The notes below the pieces were generated by a model. That model did not search any database, was not told the origin of the DNA, and worked only from the letters and a program-made list of their open reading frames with translations. Positions 37,635 to 51,399 of a DNA stretch of 64,000 bases are shown one piece after another. Each line of letters starts with the position of its first letter. Position 1 is the stretch's first letter. The stretch lies in contig JAVHZZ010000075.1 in assembly GCA_036250195.1 (NCBI GenBank), positions 124,001-188,000 on the forward strand, in the 5' to 3' direction. The stretch comes from Mixophyes australis. Its lineage: Eukaryota > Chordata > Amphibia > Anura > Limnodynastidae. Made by a program: the position numbers and the translations under genes.

Positions 37635-40033
37635 ATGTATTAAAATAAGTATAAAAATCAGAATAAGTATAAAAATAAGAATAAAACAAAAATAAGTATA
37701 AAAATAAGAATAAGAAAAAAAAGTATAAAAATAAGAATAAGTAAAAATAAGTACAAAAATAAGAATAAAAAAAAGTATAAAATTAAGAATAAGTATAAAA
37801 ATAAGTATAAAAATAAGAATAAAAAAAAATTAGTATAAAAATTAGAATAAGTATAAAAATAAGTATAAAAATAAGAATAAAAAAAAAAATTAGTATAAGA
37901 ATAAGTATAAAAATAAGTATAAAAATAAGAATAAAAAAAAAATTAGTATAAAAATAAGAATAAGTATAAAAATAAGTATAAAAATAAGAATAAAACAAAA
38001 ATAAGTATAAAAATAAGAATAAGAAAAAAAAGTATAAAAATAAGAATAAGAAAAAATAAGTATAAAAATAAGAATAAAAAAAATGAGTATAAAAATAAGA
38101 ATAAACAAAAAGTATAAGAATAAGTATAATAATAAGTATAAAAATAAGAATAAAACAAAAATACATATAAAAATAAGAATAAGTAAAAAAATAAGTACAA
38201 AAATAAGAATAAAAAAAAGTATAAAATTAAGAATAAGTATAAAAATAAGTATAAAAATAAGAATAAAAAAAAATTAGTATAAGAATAAGTATAAAAATAA
38301 GTATAAAAATAAGAATAAAAAAAAAAATTAGTATAAAAATAAGAATAAGTACAAAAATAAGTATAAAAATAAGAATAAAACAAAAATAAGTATAGAAATA
38401 AGAATAAGAAAAAAAAGTATAAAAATAAGAATAAGTATAAAAATAAGTATAAAAATAAGAATAAAAAAAAAATTAGTATAAAAATAAGAATAAAAGAAAT
38501 TAGTATAAAAATAAGAATAAGTATAAAAATAAGTATAAAAATAAGAATAAAAAAAAAAATTAGTATAAGAATAAGTATAAAAATAAGTGTAAAAATAAGA
38601 ATAAAAAAAAAAGTATAAAAATAAGAATAAGTATAAAAATAAGTATAAAAATAATAATAAAACAAAAAAAAGTATAAAAATAAGAATAAGTATAAAAATA
38701 AGTATAAAAATAAGAATAAAACAAAAATAAGTATAAAAATAAGAATAAACAAAAATAAGTATAAAAATAAGAATAAAAAAAATTGTATAAAAATAAGAAT
38801 AAGTATAAAAATAAGAATAAAAAAATAATTAGTATAAAAATAGGAATAAGTATAAAAATAAGTATAAAAATAAAAATGTATAAAAATAAGTATAAGTATA
38901 AAAATAAGTATAAAAATATGAATAAAAAAAAAGTATAAGAATAAGTATAATAATAAGTATAAAAATAAGAAAAAAACAAAAATACATATAAAAATAAGAA
39001 TAAGTATAAAAATAAGAATAAAATAAAAATAAGTATAAAAATAAGAATAAAAAAAAATAGTATAAAAATAAGAATAAAACAAAAATAAGTATAAAAATAA
39101 GAATAAACAAAAAGGATAAAAATAAGAATAAGTATAAAAATAAGAATAAAAAAGTATAAAAATAAGAATAAGTATAAAAATAAGTATAAAAATAAGTATA
39201 AAAAAAAATTAGTATAAAAATAAGAATAAGTATAAAAATAAGTATAAAAATAAGAATAAGTATAAAAATAAGAATAAAACAAAAATAAGTATAAAAATAA
39301 GAATAAAAAAAATAAGTATAAAAATAAGAATAAAACACAAATAAGTATAAAAATAAGAATAATAAAAGGATACAAATAAGAATAAGTATAAAAATTAGAA
39401 TAAGTATAAAAATAAGAATAAAAAAAAGTATAAAAATAAGAATAAGTATAAAAATAAGTATAAAAATAAGAATAAAACAAAAATAAGTATAAAAATAAGA
39501 ATAAACAAAAATAAGTATAAAAATAAGAATAAAAAAAATTGTATAAAAATAAGTATAAGTATAAAAATAAGTATAAAAATCAGAATAAAAAAGTATTAGA
39601 ATAAGAATAAGTATAAAAATAAGTATAAAAATAAGAATAAAACAAAAATACATATAAAAATAAGAATAAGTAAAAAAATAAGTACAAAAATAAGAATAAA
39701 AAAAAGTATAAAATTAAGAATAAGTATAAAAATAAGTATAAAAATAAGAATAAAAAAAAATTAGTATAAGAATAAGTATAAAAATAAGTATAAAAATAAG
39801 AATAAAAAAAAATTAGTATAAAAATAAGAATAAGTATAAAAATAAGTATAAAAATAAGAATAAAAAAAAAAATTAGTATAAGAATAAGTATAAAAATAAG
39901 TATAAAAATAAGAATAAAAAAAAAATTAGTATAAAAATAAGAATAAGTATAAAAATAAGTATAAAAATAAGAATAAAACAAAAATAAGTATAAAAATAAG
40001 AATAAACAAAAATAAGTATAAAAATTAAAAAAA
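37635..40033 (+). repeat. 2.4-kb unit, copy 2 of 3
   Basis: It is a copy of 30356-32754 at an offset of 7279 for every landmark (ATGAG 38083, GGATAC 39368). Homology starts earlier, near 37287. A private ATTAG occurs near 37841 where copy 1 has ATAAG. Confidence 0.92.
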
Positions 40034-40571
40034 ATGTATTAAAATAAGTATAAAAATCAGAATAAGTATAAAAATAAGAATAAAACAAAAATAAGTATAA
40101 AAATAAGAATAAGAAAAAAAAGTATAAAAATAAGAATAAGTAAAAATAAGTATAAAAATAAGAATAAAAAAAATTAGTATAAAAATAAGAATAAACAAAA
40201 AGTATAAGAATAAGTATAATAATAAGTATAAAAATAAGAATAAAACAAAAATACATATAAAAATAAGAATAAGTAAAAAAATAAGTACAAAAATAAGAAT
40301 AAAAAAAAGTATAAAATTAAGAATAAGTATAAAAATAAGAATAAAAAAAAAATAAGTATAAAAATAAGAATAAGAAAAAAAAGTATAAAAATAAGAATAA
40401 GTAAAAATAAGTATAAAAATAAGAATAAAAAAAATTAGTATAAAAATAAGAATAAACAAAAAGTATAAGAATAAGTATAATAATAAGTATAAAAATAAGT
40501 ATAAAAATCAGAATAAAAAAAAATTAGTATAAGAATAAGTATAAAAATAAGTATAAGAATAAACAAAAAAT
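40034..40571 (+). repeat. TGTATT-CATAT segment before GGTA (old type)
   Basis: It resembles 24286-24835 with a 12-base word lost near 40330. It is the only place in the second half with the first-half arrangement in front of a GGTAT box. Confidence 0.85.
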
Positions 40572-41515
40572 GGTATAAAAATAAGAATAAGTATAAAATA
40601 ACTATAAAAATAAGAATAAAAAAAGTATAAGAATAAGAATAAGTATAAAAATAAGTATAAAAATAAGAATAAAAAAAAAATTAGTATAAAAATAAGAATA
40701 AAAGAAATTAGTATAAAAATCAGAATAAGTATAAAAATAAGTATAAAAATAAGAATAAAAAAAAAAATTAGTATAAGAATAAGTATAAAAATAAGTGTAA
40801 AAATAAGAATAAAAAAAAAAAAGTATAAAAATAAGAATAAGTATAAAAATAAGTATAAAAATAATAATAAAACAAAAATAAGTATAAAAATAAGAATAAG
40901 TATAAAAATAAGTTTAAAAATAAGAATAAAACAAAAATAAGTATAAAAATAAGAATAAACAAAAATAAGTATAAAAATAAGAATAAAAAAAATTGTATAA
41001 AAATAAGAATAAGTATAAAAATAAGAATAAAAAAATAATTAGTATAAAAATAGGAATAAGTATAAAAATAAGTATAAAACTAAAAATGTATAAAAATAAG
41101 TATAAGTATAAAAATAAGTATAAAAATAAGAATAAAAAAAAAGTATAAGAATAAGTATAATAATAAGTATAAAAATAAGAAAAAAACAAAAATACATATA
41201 AAAATAAGAATAAGTATAAAAATAAGAATAAAATAAAAATAAGTATAAAAATAAGAATAAAAAAAAATAGTATAAAAATAAGAATAAAACAAAAATAAGT
41301 ATAAAAATAAGAATAAACAAAAAGGATAAAAATAAGAATAAGTATAAAAATAAGAATAAAAAAAGTATAAAAATAAGAATAAGTATAAAAATAAGTATAA
41401 AAAAAAATTAGTATAAAAATAAGAATAAGTATAAAAATAAGTATAAAAATAAGAATAAAACAAAAATAAGTATAAAAATAAGAATAAACAAAAATAAGTA
41501 TAAAAATTAAAAAAA
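40572..41515 (+). repeat. GGTA-GTGTA-TAGG-CTAAAAATG-CATAT segment
   Basis: It matches 9345-10287 and 17576-18518 in order and length. GTGTA lies near 40795 and TAGG at 41051. A private ATCAG for ATAAG is present near 40720. Its partner at 57.0-57.9 kb lacks one sentence of 58 bases near 57270. Confidence 0.87.
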
Positions 41516-42063
41516 ATGTATTAAAATAAGTATAAAAATCAGAATAAGTATAAAAATAAGAATAAAACAAAAATAAGTATAAAAATAAGAATAAGAAAAA
41601 AAAGTATAAAAATAAGAATAAGTAAAAATAAGTACAAAAATAAGAATAAAAAAAAGTATAAAATTAAGAAAAAGTATAAAAATAAGTATAAAAATAAGAA
41701 TAAAAAAAAATTAGTATAAAAATAAGAATAAGTATAAAAATAAGTATAAAAATAAGAATAAAAAAAAAAATTAGTATAAGAATAAGTATAAAAATAAGTA
41801 TAAAAATAAGAATAAAAAAAAAATTAGTATAAAAATAAGAATAAGTATAAAAATAAGTATAAAAATAAGAATAAAACAAAAATAAGTATAAAAATAAGAA
41901 TAAGAAAAAAAAGTATAAAAATAAGAATAAGAAAAAATAAGTACAAAAATAAGAATAAAAAAAAGTATAAAATTAAAAATAAGTATAAAAATAAGAATAA
42001 AAAAAAATTAGTATAAGAATAAGTATAAAAATAAGTATAAAAATAAGAATAAAAAAAAAAATT
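41516..42063 (+). repeat. TGTATT segment with AAGAAAAAG variant
   Basis: It carries GTATAAAATTAAGAAAAAG (about 41660) in place of GTATAAAATTAAGAATAAG. The same change occurs near 54209, 55832 and 58053. It aligns with 57904 onward at 16388 and with 54.1 kb at 12544. Confidence 0.85.
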
Positions 42064-45000
42064 AGTATAAAAATAAGAATAAGTACAAAAATAAGTATAA
42101 AAATAAGAATAAAACAAAAATAAGTATAGAAATAAGAATAAGAAAAAAAAGTATAAAAATAAGAATAAGTATAAAAATAAGTATAAAAATAAGAATAAAA
42201 AAAAAATTAGTATAAAAATAAGAATAAAAGAAATTAGTATAAAAATAAGAATAAGTATAAAAATAAGTATAAAAATAAGAATAAAAAAAAAAATTAGTAT
42301 AAGAATAAGTATAAAAATAAGTGTAAAAATAAGAATAAAAAAAAAAAAGTATAAAAATAAGAATAAGTATAAAAATAAGTATAAAAATAATAATAAAACA
42401 AAAATAAGTATAAAAATAAGAATAAGTATAAAAATAAGTATAAAAATAAGAATAAAACAAAAATAAGTATAAAAATAAGAATAAGAAAAAAAAGTATAAA
42501 AATAAGAATAAGTAAAAATAAGTACAAAAATAAGAATAAAAAAAAGTATAAAATTAAGAATAAGTATAAAAATAAGTATAAAAATAAGAATAAAAAAAAA
42601 TTAGTATAAAAATAAGAATAAGTATAAAAATAAGTATAAAAATAAGAATAAAAAAAAAAATTAGTATAAGAATAAGTATAAAAATAAGTATAAAAATAAG
42701 AATAAAAAAAAAATTTGTATAAAAATAAGAATAAGTATAAAAATAAGTATAAAAATAAGAATAAAACAAAAATAAGTATAAAAATAAGAATAAGAAAAAA
42801 AAGTATAAAAATAAGAATAAGAAAAAATAAGTACAAAAATAAGAATAAAAAAAAGTATAAAATTAAAAATAAGTATAAAAATAAGAATAAAAAAAAATTA
42901 GTATAAGAATAAGTATAAAAATAAGTTTAAAAATAAGAATAAAAAAAAAAAAGTATAAAAATAAGAATAAGTATAAAAATAAGTATAAAAATAATAATAA
43001 AACAAAAATAAGTATAAAAATAAGAATAAGTATAAAAATAAGTATAAAAATAAGAATAAAACAAAAATAAGTATAAAAATAAGAATAAACAAAAATAAGT
43101 ATAAAAATAAGAATAAAAAAAATTGTATAAAAATAAGAATAAGTATAAAAATAAGAATAAAAAAATAATTAGTATAAAAATAGGAATACGTATAAAAATA
43201 AGTATAAAAATAAAAATGTATAAAAATAAGTATAAGTATAAAAATAAGTATAAAAATATGAATAAAAAAAAAGTATAAGAATAAGTATAATAATAAGTAT
43301 AAAAATAAGAAAAAAACAAAAATACATATAAAAATAAGAATAAGTATAAAAATAAGAATAAAATAAAAATAAGTATAAAAATAAGAATAAAAAAAAATAG
43401 TATAAAAATAAGAATAAAACAAAAATAAGTATAAAAATAAGAATAAACAAAAAGGATAAAAATAAGAATAAGTATAAAAATAAGAATAAAAAAGTATAAA
43501 AATAAGAATAAGTATAAAAATAAGAATAAAACAAAAATAAGTATAAAAATAAGAATAAAAAAAATAAGTATAAAAATAAGAATAAAACACAAATAAGTAT
43601 AAAAATAAGAATAAAAAAAGGATACAAATAAGAATAAGTATAAAAATTAGAATAAGTATAATAATAAGTATAAAAATAAGAATAAAACAAAAATACATAT
43701 AAAAATAAGAATAAGTAAAAAAATAAGTATAGAAATAAGAATAGGAAAAAAAAGTATAAAAATAAGAATAAGTATAAAAATAAGTATAAAAATAAGAATA
43801 AAAAAAAATAAGTATTAAAATAAGAATAAAACACAAATAAGTATAAAAATAAGAATAAAAAAAGGATAAAAATAAGAATAAGTATAAAAATAAGAATAAA
43901 AAAAAGGATAAAAATAAGAATAAGTATAAAAATAAGTATAAATATAAGTATAAAAATAAGTATAAAAAAAATTAGTATAAAAATAAGAATAAGTATAAAA
44001 ATAAGTATAAAAATAAGAATAAAAAAAAAATAAGTATAGAAATAAGAATAAAAAAAAAAAAGTATAAAAATAAGAATAAGTATAAGAATAAGTATAAAAA
44101 TAAGTATAAAAATAAGAATAAAAAAAAAATAAGTATAGAAATAAGAATAAAAAAAAAAAAGTATAAAAATAAGAATAAGTATAAAAATAAGTATAAAAAT
44201 AAGTATAAAAAAAATTAGTATAAAAATAAGAATAAGTATAAAAATAAGTATAAAAATAAGAATAAGTATAAAAATAAGTATAAAAATAAGAATAAAAAAA
44301 AAAAGTATTAAAATAAGAATAAAACACAAATAAGTATAAAAATAAGAATAAAAAAAAGGATAAAAATAAGAATAAGTATAAAAATAAGAATAAAAAAAAG
44401 GATAAAATTAAGAATAAGTATAAAAATAAGTATAAAAATAAGTATAACAAAAATTAGTATAAAAATAAGAATAAACAAAAATAAGTATAAAAATTAAAAA
44501 AAATGTATTAAAATAAGTATAAAAATCAGAATAAGTATAAAAATAAGAATAAAACAAAAATAAGTATAAAAATAAGAATAAGAAAAAAAAGTATAAAAAT
44601 AAGAATAAGTAAAAATAAGTATAAAAATAAGAATAAAAAAATTTGTATAAAAATAAGAATAAACAAAAAGTATAAGAATAAGTATAATAATAAGTATAAC
44701 AATAAGAATAAAACAAAAATACATATAAAAATAAGAATAAGTAAAAAAATAAGTACAAAAATAAGAATAAAAAAAAGTATAAAATTAAGAATAAGTATAA
44801 AAATAAGTATAAAAATAAGAATAAACAAAAAGTATAAGAATAAGTATAATAATAAGTATAAAAATAAGTATAAAAATCAGAATAAAAAAAAATTAGTATA
44901 AGAATAAGTATAAAAATAAGTATAAGAATAAACAAAAAATGGTACAAAAATAAGAATAAGTATAAAATAACTATAAAAATAAGAATAAAAAAAGTATAAG

Positions 45001-46619
45001 AATAAGAATAAGTATAAAAATAAGTATAAAAATAAGAATAAAAAAAAAATTAGTATAAAAATAAGAATAAAAGAAATTAGTATAAAAATATGAATAAGTA
45101 TAAAAATAAGTATAAAAATAAGAATAAAAAAAAAATTAGTATAAGAATAAGTATAAAAATAAGTGTAAAAATAAGAATAAAAAAAAAAAGTATAAAAATA
45201 AGAATAAGTATAAAAATAAGTATAAAAATAATAATAAAACAAAAATAAGTATAAAAATAAGAATAAGTATAAAAATAAGTTTAAAAATAAGAATAAAACA
45301 AAAATAAGTATAAAAATAGGAATAAGTATAAAAATAAGTATAAAACTAAAAATGTATAAAAATAAGTATAAGTATAAAAATAAGTATAAAAATAAGAATA
45401 AAAAAAAAGTATAAGAATAAGTATAATAATAAGTATAAAAATAAGAAAAAAACAAAAATACATATAAAAATAAGAATAAGTATAAAAATAAGAATAAAAT
45501 AAAAATAAGTATAAAAATAAGAATAAAAAAAAATAGTATAAAAATAAGAATAAAACAAAAATAAGTATAAAAATAAGAATAAACAAAAAGGATAAAAATA
45601 AGAATAAGTATAAAAATAAGAATAAAAAAAGTATAAAAATAAGAATAAGTATAAAAATAAGTATAAAAAAAAATTAGTATAAAAATAAGAATAAGTATAA
45701 AAATAAGTATAAAAATAAGAATAAAACAAAAATAAGTATAAAAATAAGAATAAGAAAAAAAAGTATAAAAATAAGAATAAGTAAAAATAAGTACAAAAAT
45801 AAGAATAAAAAAAAGTATAAAATTAAGAATAAGTATAAAAATAAGTATAAAAATAAGAATAAAAAAAAATTAGTATAAAAATAAGAATAAGTATAAAAAT
45901 AAGTATAAAAATAAGAATAAAAAAAAAAATTAGTATAAGAATAAGTATAAAAATAAGTATAAAAATAAGAATAAAAAAAAAATTAGTATAAAAATAAGAA
46001 TAAGTATAAAAATAAGTATAAAAATAAGAATAAAACAAAAATAAGTATAAAAATAAGAATAAGAAAAAAAAGTATAAAAATAAGAATAAGAAAAAATAAG
46101 TATAAAAATAAGAATAAAAAAAATGAGTATAAAAATAAGAATAAACAAAAATTAGTATAAGAATAAGTATAAAAATAAGTATAAAAATAAGAATAAAAAA
46201 AAATTAGTATAAGAATAAGTATAAAAATAAGTATAAAAATAAGAATAAAAAAAAAATTAGTATAAAAATAAGAATAAGTATAAAAATAAGTATAAAAATA
46301 AGAATAAAACAAAAATAAGTATAAAAATAAGAATAAGAAAAAAAAGTATAAAAATAAGAATAAGAAAAAATAAGTATAAAAATAAGAATAAAAAAAATGA
46401 GTATAAAAATAAGAATAAACAAAAATTAGTATAAGAATAAGTATAAAAATAAGTATAAAAATAAGAATAAAAAAAAAATTAGTATAAAAATAAGAATAAA
46501 AGAAATTAGTATAAAAATAAGAATAAGTATAAAAATAAGTATAAAAATAAGAATAAAAAAAAAAATTAGTATAAGAATAAGTATAAAAATAAGTGTAAAA
46601 ATAAGAATAAAAAAAAAAA
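42064..46619 (+). repeat. 4556-base higher-order unit, copy 1
   Basis: It starts just before AAGTACAAAAATAAG (42081) and includes TAGA, GTGTA (about 42320), a GTTTA counterpart 604 bases later (about 42924), the CpG TAGG box (43181), GGATAC (43620), S block 3 with TGTATT (44503), GGTAC (44941), CTAAAAATG, CATAT, and the ATGAG pair (46123/46397). It is followed directly by a second copy. Comparing landmarks and translated stretches covering most of the unit, I found no difference between the copies. Confidence 0.93.
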
Positions 46620-49600
46620 AGTATAAAAATAAGAATAAGTACAAAAATAAGTATAAAAATAAGAATAAAACAAAAATAAGTATAGAAATAAGAATAAGAA
46701 AAAAAAGTATAAAAATAAGAATAAGTATAAAAATAAGTATAAAAATAAGAATAAAAAAAAAATTAGTATAAAAATAAGAATAAAAGAAATTAGTATAAAA
46801 ATAAGAATAAGTATAAAAATAAGTATAAAAATAAGAATAAAAAAAAAAATTAGTATAAGAATAAGTATAAAAATAAGTGTAAAAATAAGAATAAAAAAAA
46901 AAAAGTATAAAAATAAGAATAAGTATAAAAATAAGTATAAAAATAATAATAAAACAAAAATAAGTATAAAAATAAGAATAAGTATAAAAATAAGTATAAA
47001 AATAAGAATAAAACAAAAATAAGTATAAAAATAAGAATAAGAAAAAAAAGTATAAAAATAAGAATAAGTAAAAATAAGTACAAAAATAAGAATAAAAAAA
47101 AGTATAAAATTAAGAATAAGTATAAAAATAAGTATAAAAATAAGAATAAAAAAAAATTAGTATAAAAATAAGAATAAGTATAAAAATAAGTATAAAAATA
47201 AGAATAAAAAAAAAAATTAGTATAAGAATAAGTATAAAAATAAGTATAAAAATAAGAATAAAAAAAAAATTTGTATAAAAATAAGAATAAGTATAAAAAT
47301 AAGTATAAAAATAAGAATAAAACAAAAATAAGTATAAAAATAAGAATAAGAAAAAAAAGTATAAAAATAAGAATAAGAAAAAATAAGTACAAAAATAAGA
47401 ATAAAAAAAAGTATAAAATTAAAAATAAGTATAAAAATAAGAATAAAAAAAAATTAGTATAAGAATAAGTATAAAAATAAGTTTAAAAATAAGAATAAAA
47501 AAAAAAAAGTATAAAAATAAGAATAAGTATAAAAATAAGTATAAAAATAATAATAAAACAAAAATAAGTATAAAAATAAGAATAAGTATAAAAATAAGTA
47601 TAAAAATAAGAATAAAACAAAAATAAGTATAAAAATAAGAATAAACAAAAATAAGTATAAAAATAAGAATAAAAAAAATTGTATAAAAATAAGAATAAGT
47701 ATAAAAATAAGAATAAAAAAATAATTAGTATAAAAATAGGAATACGTATAAAAATAAGTATAAAAATAAAAATGTATAAAAATAAGTATAAGTATAAAAA
47801 TAAGTATAAAAATATGAATAAAAAAAAAGTATAAGAATAAGTATAATAATAAGTATAAAAATAAGAAAAAAACAAAAATACATATAAAAATAAGAATAAG
47901 TATAAAAATAAGAATAAAATAAAAATAAGTATAAAAATAAGAATAAAAAAAAATAGTATAAAAATAAGAATAAAACAAAAATAAGTATAAAAATAAGAAT
48001 AAACAAAAAGGATAAAAATAAGAATAAGTATAAAAATAAGAATAAAAAAGTATAAAAATAAGAATAAGTATAAAAATAAGAATAAAACAAAAATAAGTAT
48101 AAAAATAAGAATAAAAAAAATAAGTATAAAAATAAGAATAAAACACAAATAAGTATAAAAATAAGAATAAAAAAAGGATACAAATAAGAATAAGTATAAA
48201 AATTAGAATAAGTATAATAATAAGTATAAAAATAAGAATAAAACAAAAATACATATAAAAATAAGAATAAGTAAAAAAATAAGTATAGAAATAAGAATAG
48301 GAAAAAAAAGTATAAAAATAAGAATAAGTATAAAAATAAGTATAAAAATAAGAATAAAAAAAAATAAGTATTAAAATAAGAATAAAACACAAATAAGTAT
48401 AAAAATAAGAATAAAAAAAGGATAAAAATAAGAATAAGTATAAAAATAAGAATAAAAAAAAGGATAAAAATAAGAATAAGTATAAAAATAAGTATAAATA
48501 TAAGTATAAAAATAAGTATAAAAAAAATTAGTATAAAAATAAGAATAAGTATAAAAATAAGTATAAAAATAAGAATAAAAAAAAAATAAGTATAGAAATA
48601 AGAATAAAAAAAAAAAAGTATAAAAATAAGAATAAGTATAAGAATAAGTATAAAAATAAGTATAAAAATAAGAATAAAAAAAAAATAAGTATAGAAATAA
48701 GAATAAAAAAAAAAAAGTATAAAAATAAGAATAAGTATAAAAATAAGTATAAAAATAAGTATAAAAAAAATTAGTATAAAAATAAGAATAAGTATAAAAA
48801 TAAGTATAAAAATAAGAATAAGTATAAAAATAAGTATAAAAATAAGAATAAAAAAAAAAAGTATTAAAATAAGAATAAAACACAAATAAGTATAAAAATA
48901 AGAATAAAAAAAAGGATAAAAATAAGAATAAGTATAAAAATAAGAATAAAAAAAAGGATAAAATTAAGAATAAGTATAAAAATAAGTATAAAAATAAGTA
49001 TAACAAAAATTAGTATAAAAATAAGAATAAACAAAAATAAGTATAAAAATTAAAAAAAATGTATTAAAATAAGTATAAAAATCAGAATAAGTATAAAAAT
49101 AAGAATAAAACAAAAATAAGTATAAAAATAAGAATAAGAAAAAAAAGTATAAAAATAAGAATAAGTAAAAATAAGTATAAAAATAAGAATAAAAAAATTT
49201 GTATAAAAATAAGAATAAACAAAAAGTATAAGAATAAGTATAATAATAAGTATAACAATAAGAATAAAACAAAAATACATATAAAAATAAGAATAAGTAA
49301 AAAAATAAGTACAAAAATAAGAATAAAAAAAAGTATAAAATTAAGAATAAGTATAAAAATAAGTATAAAAATAAGAATAAACAAAAAGTATAAGAATAAG
49401 TATAATAATAAGTATAAAAATAAGTATAAAAATCAGAATAAAAAAAAATTAGTATAAGAATAAGTATAAAAATAAGTATAAGAATAAACAAAAAATGGTA
49501 CAAAAATAAGAATAAGTATAAAATAACTATAAAAATAAGAATAAAAAAAGTATAAGAATAAGAATAAGTATAAAAATAAGTATAAAAATAAGAATAAAAA

Positions 49601-51175
49601 AAAAATTAGTATAAAAATAAGAATAAAAGAAATTAGTATAAAAATATGAATAAGTATAAAAATAAGTATAAAAATAAGAATAAAAAAAAAATTAGTATAA
49701 GAATAAGTATAAAAATAAGTGTAAAAATAAGAATAAAAAAAAAAAGTATAAAAATAAGAATAAGTATAAAAATAAGTATAAAAATAATAATAAAACAAAA
49801 ATAAGTATAAAAATAAGAATAAGTATAAAAATAAGTTTAAAAATAAGAATAAAACAAAAATAAGTATAAAAATAGGAATAAGTATAAAAATAAGTATAAA
49901 ACTAAAAATGTATAAAAATAAGTATAAGTATAAAAATAAGTATAAAAATAAGAATAAAAAAAAAGTATAAGAATAAGTATAATAATAAGTATAAAAATAA
50001 GAAAAAAACAAAAATACATATAAAAATAAGAATAAGTATAAAAATAAGAATAAAATAAAAATAAGTATAAAAATAAGAATAAAAAAAAATAGTATAAAAA
50101 TAAGAATAAAACAAAAATAAGTATAAAAATAAGAATAAACAAAAAGGATAAAAATAAGAATAAGTATAAAAATAAGAATAAAAAAAGTATAAAAATAAGA
50201 ATAAGTATAAAAATAAGTATAAAAAAAAATTAGTATAAAAATAAGAATAAGTATAAAAATAAGTATAAAAATAAGAATAAAACAAAAATAAGTATAAAAA
50301 TAAGAATAAGAAAAAAAAGTATAAAAATAAGAATAAGTAAAAATAAGTACAAAAATAAGAATAAAAAAAAGTATAAAATTAAGAATAAGTATAAAAATAA
50401 GTATAAAAATAAGAATAAAAAAAAATTAGTATAAAAATAAGAATAAGTATAAAAATAAGTATAAAAATAAGAATAAAAAAAAAAATTAGTATAAGAATAA
50501 GTATAAAAATAAGTATAAAAATAAGAATAAAAAAAAAATTAGTATAAAAATAAGAATAAGTATAAAAATAAGTATAAAAATAAGAATAAAACAAAAATAA
50601 GTATAAAAATAAGAATAAGAAAAAAAAGTATAAAAATAAGAATAAGAAAAAATAAGTATAAAAATAAGAATAAAAAAAATGAGTATAAAAATAAGAATAA
50701 ACAAAAATTAGTATAAGAATAAGTATAAAAATAAGTATAAAAATAAGAATAAAAAAAAATTAGTATAAGAATAAGTATAAAAATAAGTATAAAAATAAGA
50801 ATAAAAAAAAAATTAGTATAAAAATAAGAATAAGTATAAAAATAAGTATAAAAATAAGAATAAAACAAAAATAAGTATAAAAATAAGAATAAGAAAAAAA
50901 AGTATAAAAATAAGAATAAGAAAAAATAAGTATAAAAATAAGAATAAAAAAAATGAGTATAAAAATAAGAATAAACAAAAATTAGTATAAGAATAAGTAT
51001 AAAAATAAGTATAAAAATAAGAATAAAAAAAAAATTAGTATAAAAATAAGAATAAAAGAAATTAGTATAAAAATAAGAATAAGTATAAAAATAAGTATAA
51101 AAATAAGAATAAAAAAAAAAATTAGTATAAGAATAAGTATAAAAATAAGTGTAAAAATAAGAATAAAAAAAAAAA
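46620..51175 (+). repeat. 4556-base higher-order unit, copy 2
   Basis: Every landmark is exactly 4556 after copy 1: CpG 47745, GGATAC 48176, TGTATT 49059, GGTAC 49497, ATGAG 50679/50953. Both copies share the only examples I see of TATAACAATAAG (44697 and 49253) and of A7 followed by TTTGTAT (44640 and 49196). The left junction at 46620 joins a GTGTA-type linker to the AAGTAC sentence. Confidence 0.93.
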
Positions 51176-51399
51176 AGTATAAAAATAAGAATAAGTATAA
51201 AAATAAGTATAAAAATAATAATAAAACAAAAATTAGTATAAAAATAAGAATAAGTATAAAAATAAGTATAAAAATAATAATAAAACAAAAATTAGTATAA
51301 AAATAAGAATAAGTATAAAAATAAGTATAAAAATAAGAATAAAACAAAAATAAGTATAAAAATAAGAATAAACAAAAATAAGTATAAAAATTAAAAAAA
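51176..51399 (+). repeat. Junction with 59-base tandem duplication
   Basis: AATAATAATAAAACAAAAATT and the following sentence occur twice in a row (about 51211-51269 and 51270-51328). This accounts for the change in offset from 13706 to 13765 relative to 37.3-37.6 kb. The neighbours of this segment match 37.3 kb otherwise. Confidence 0.88.
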
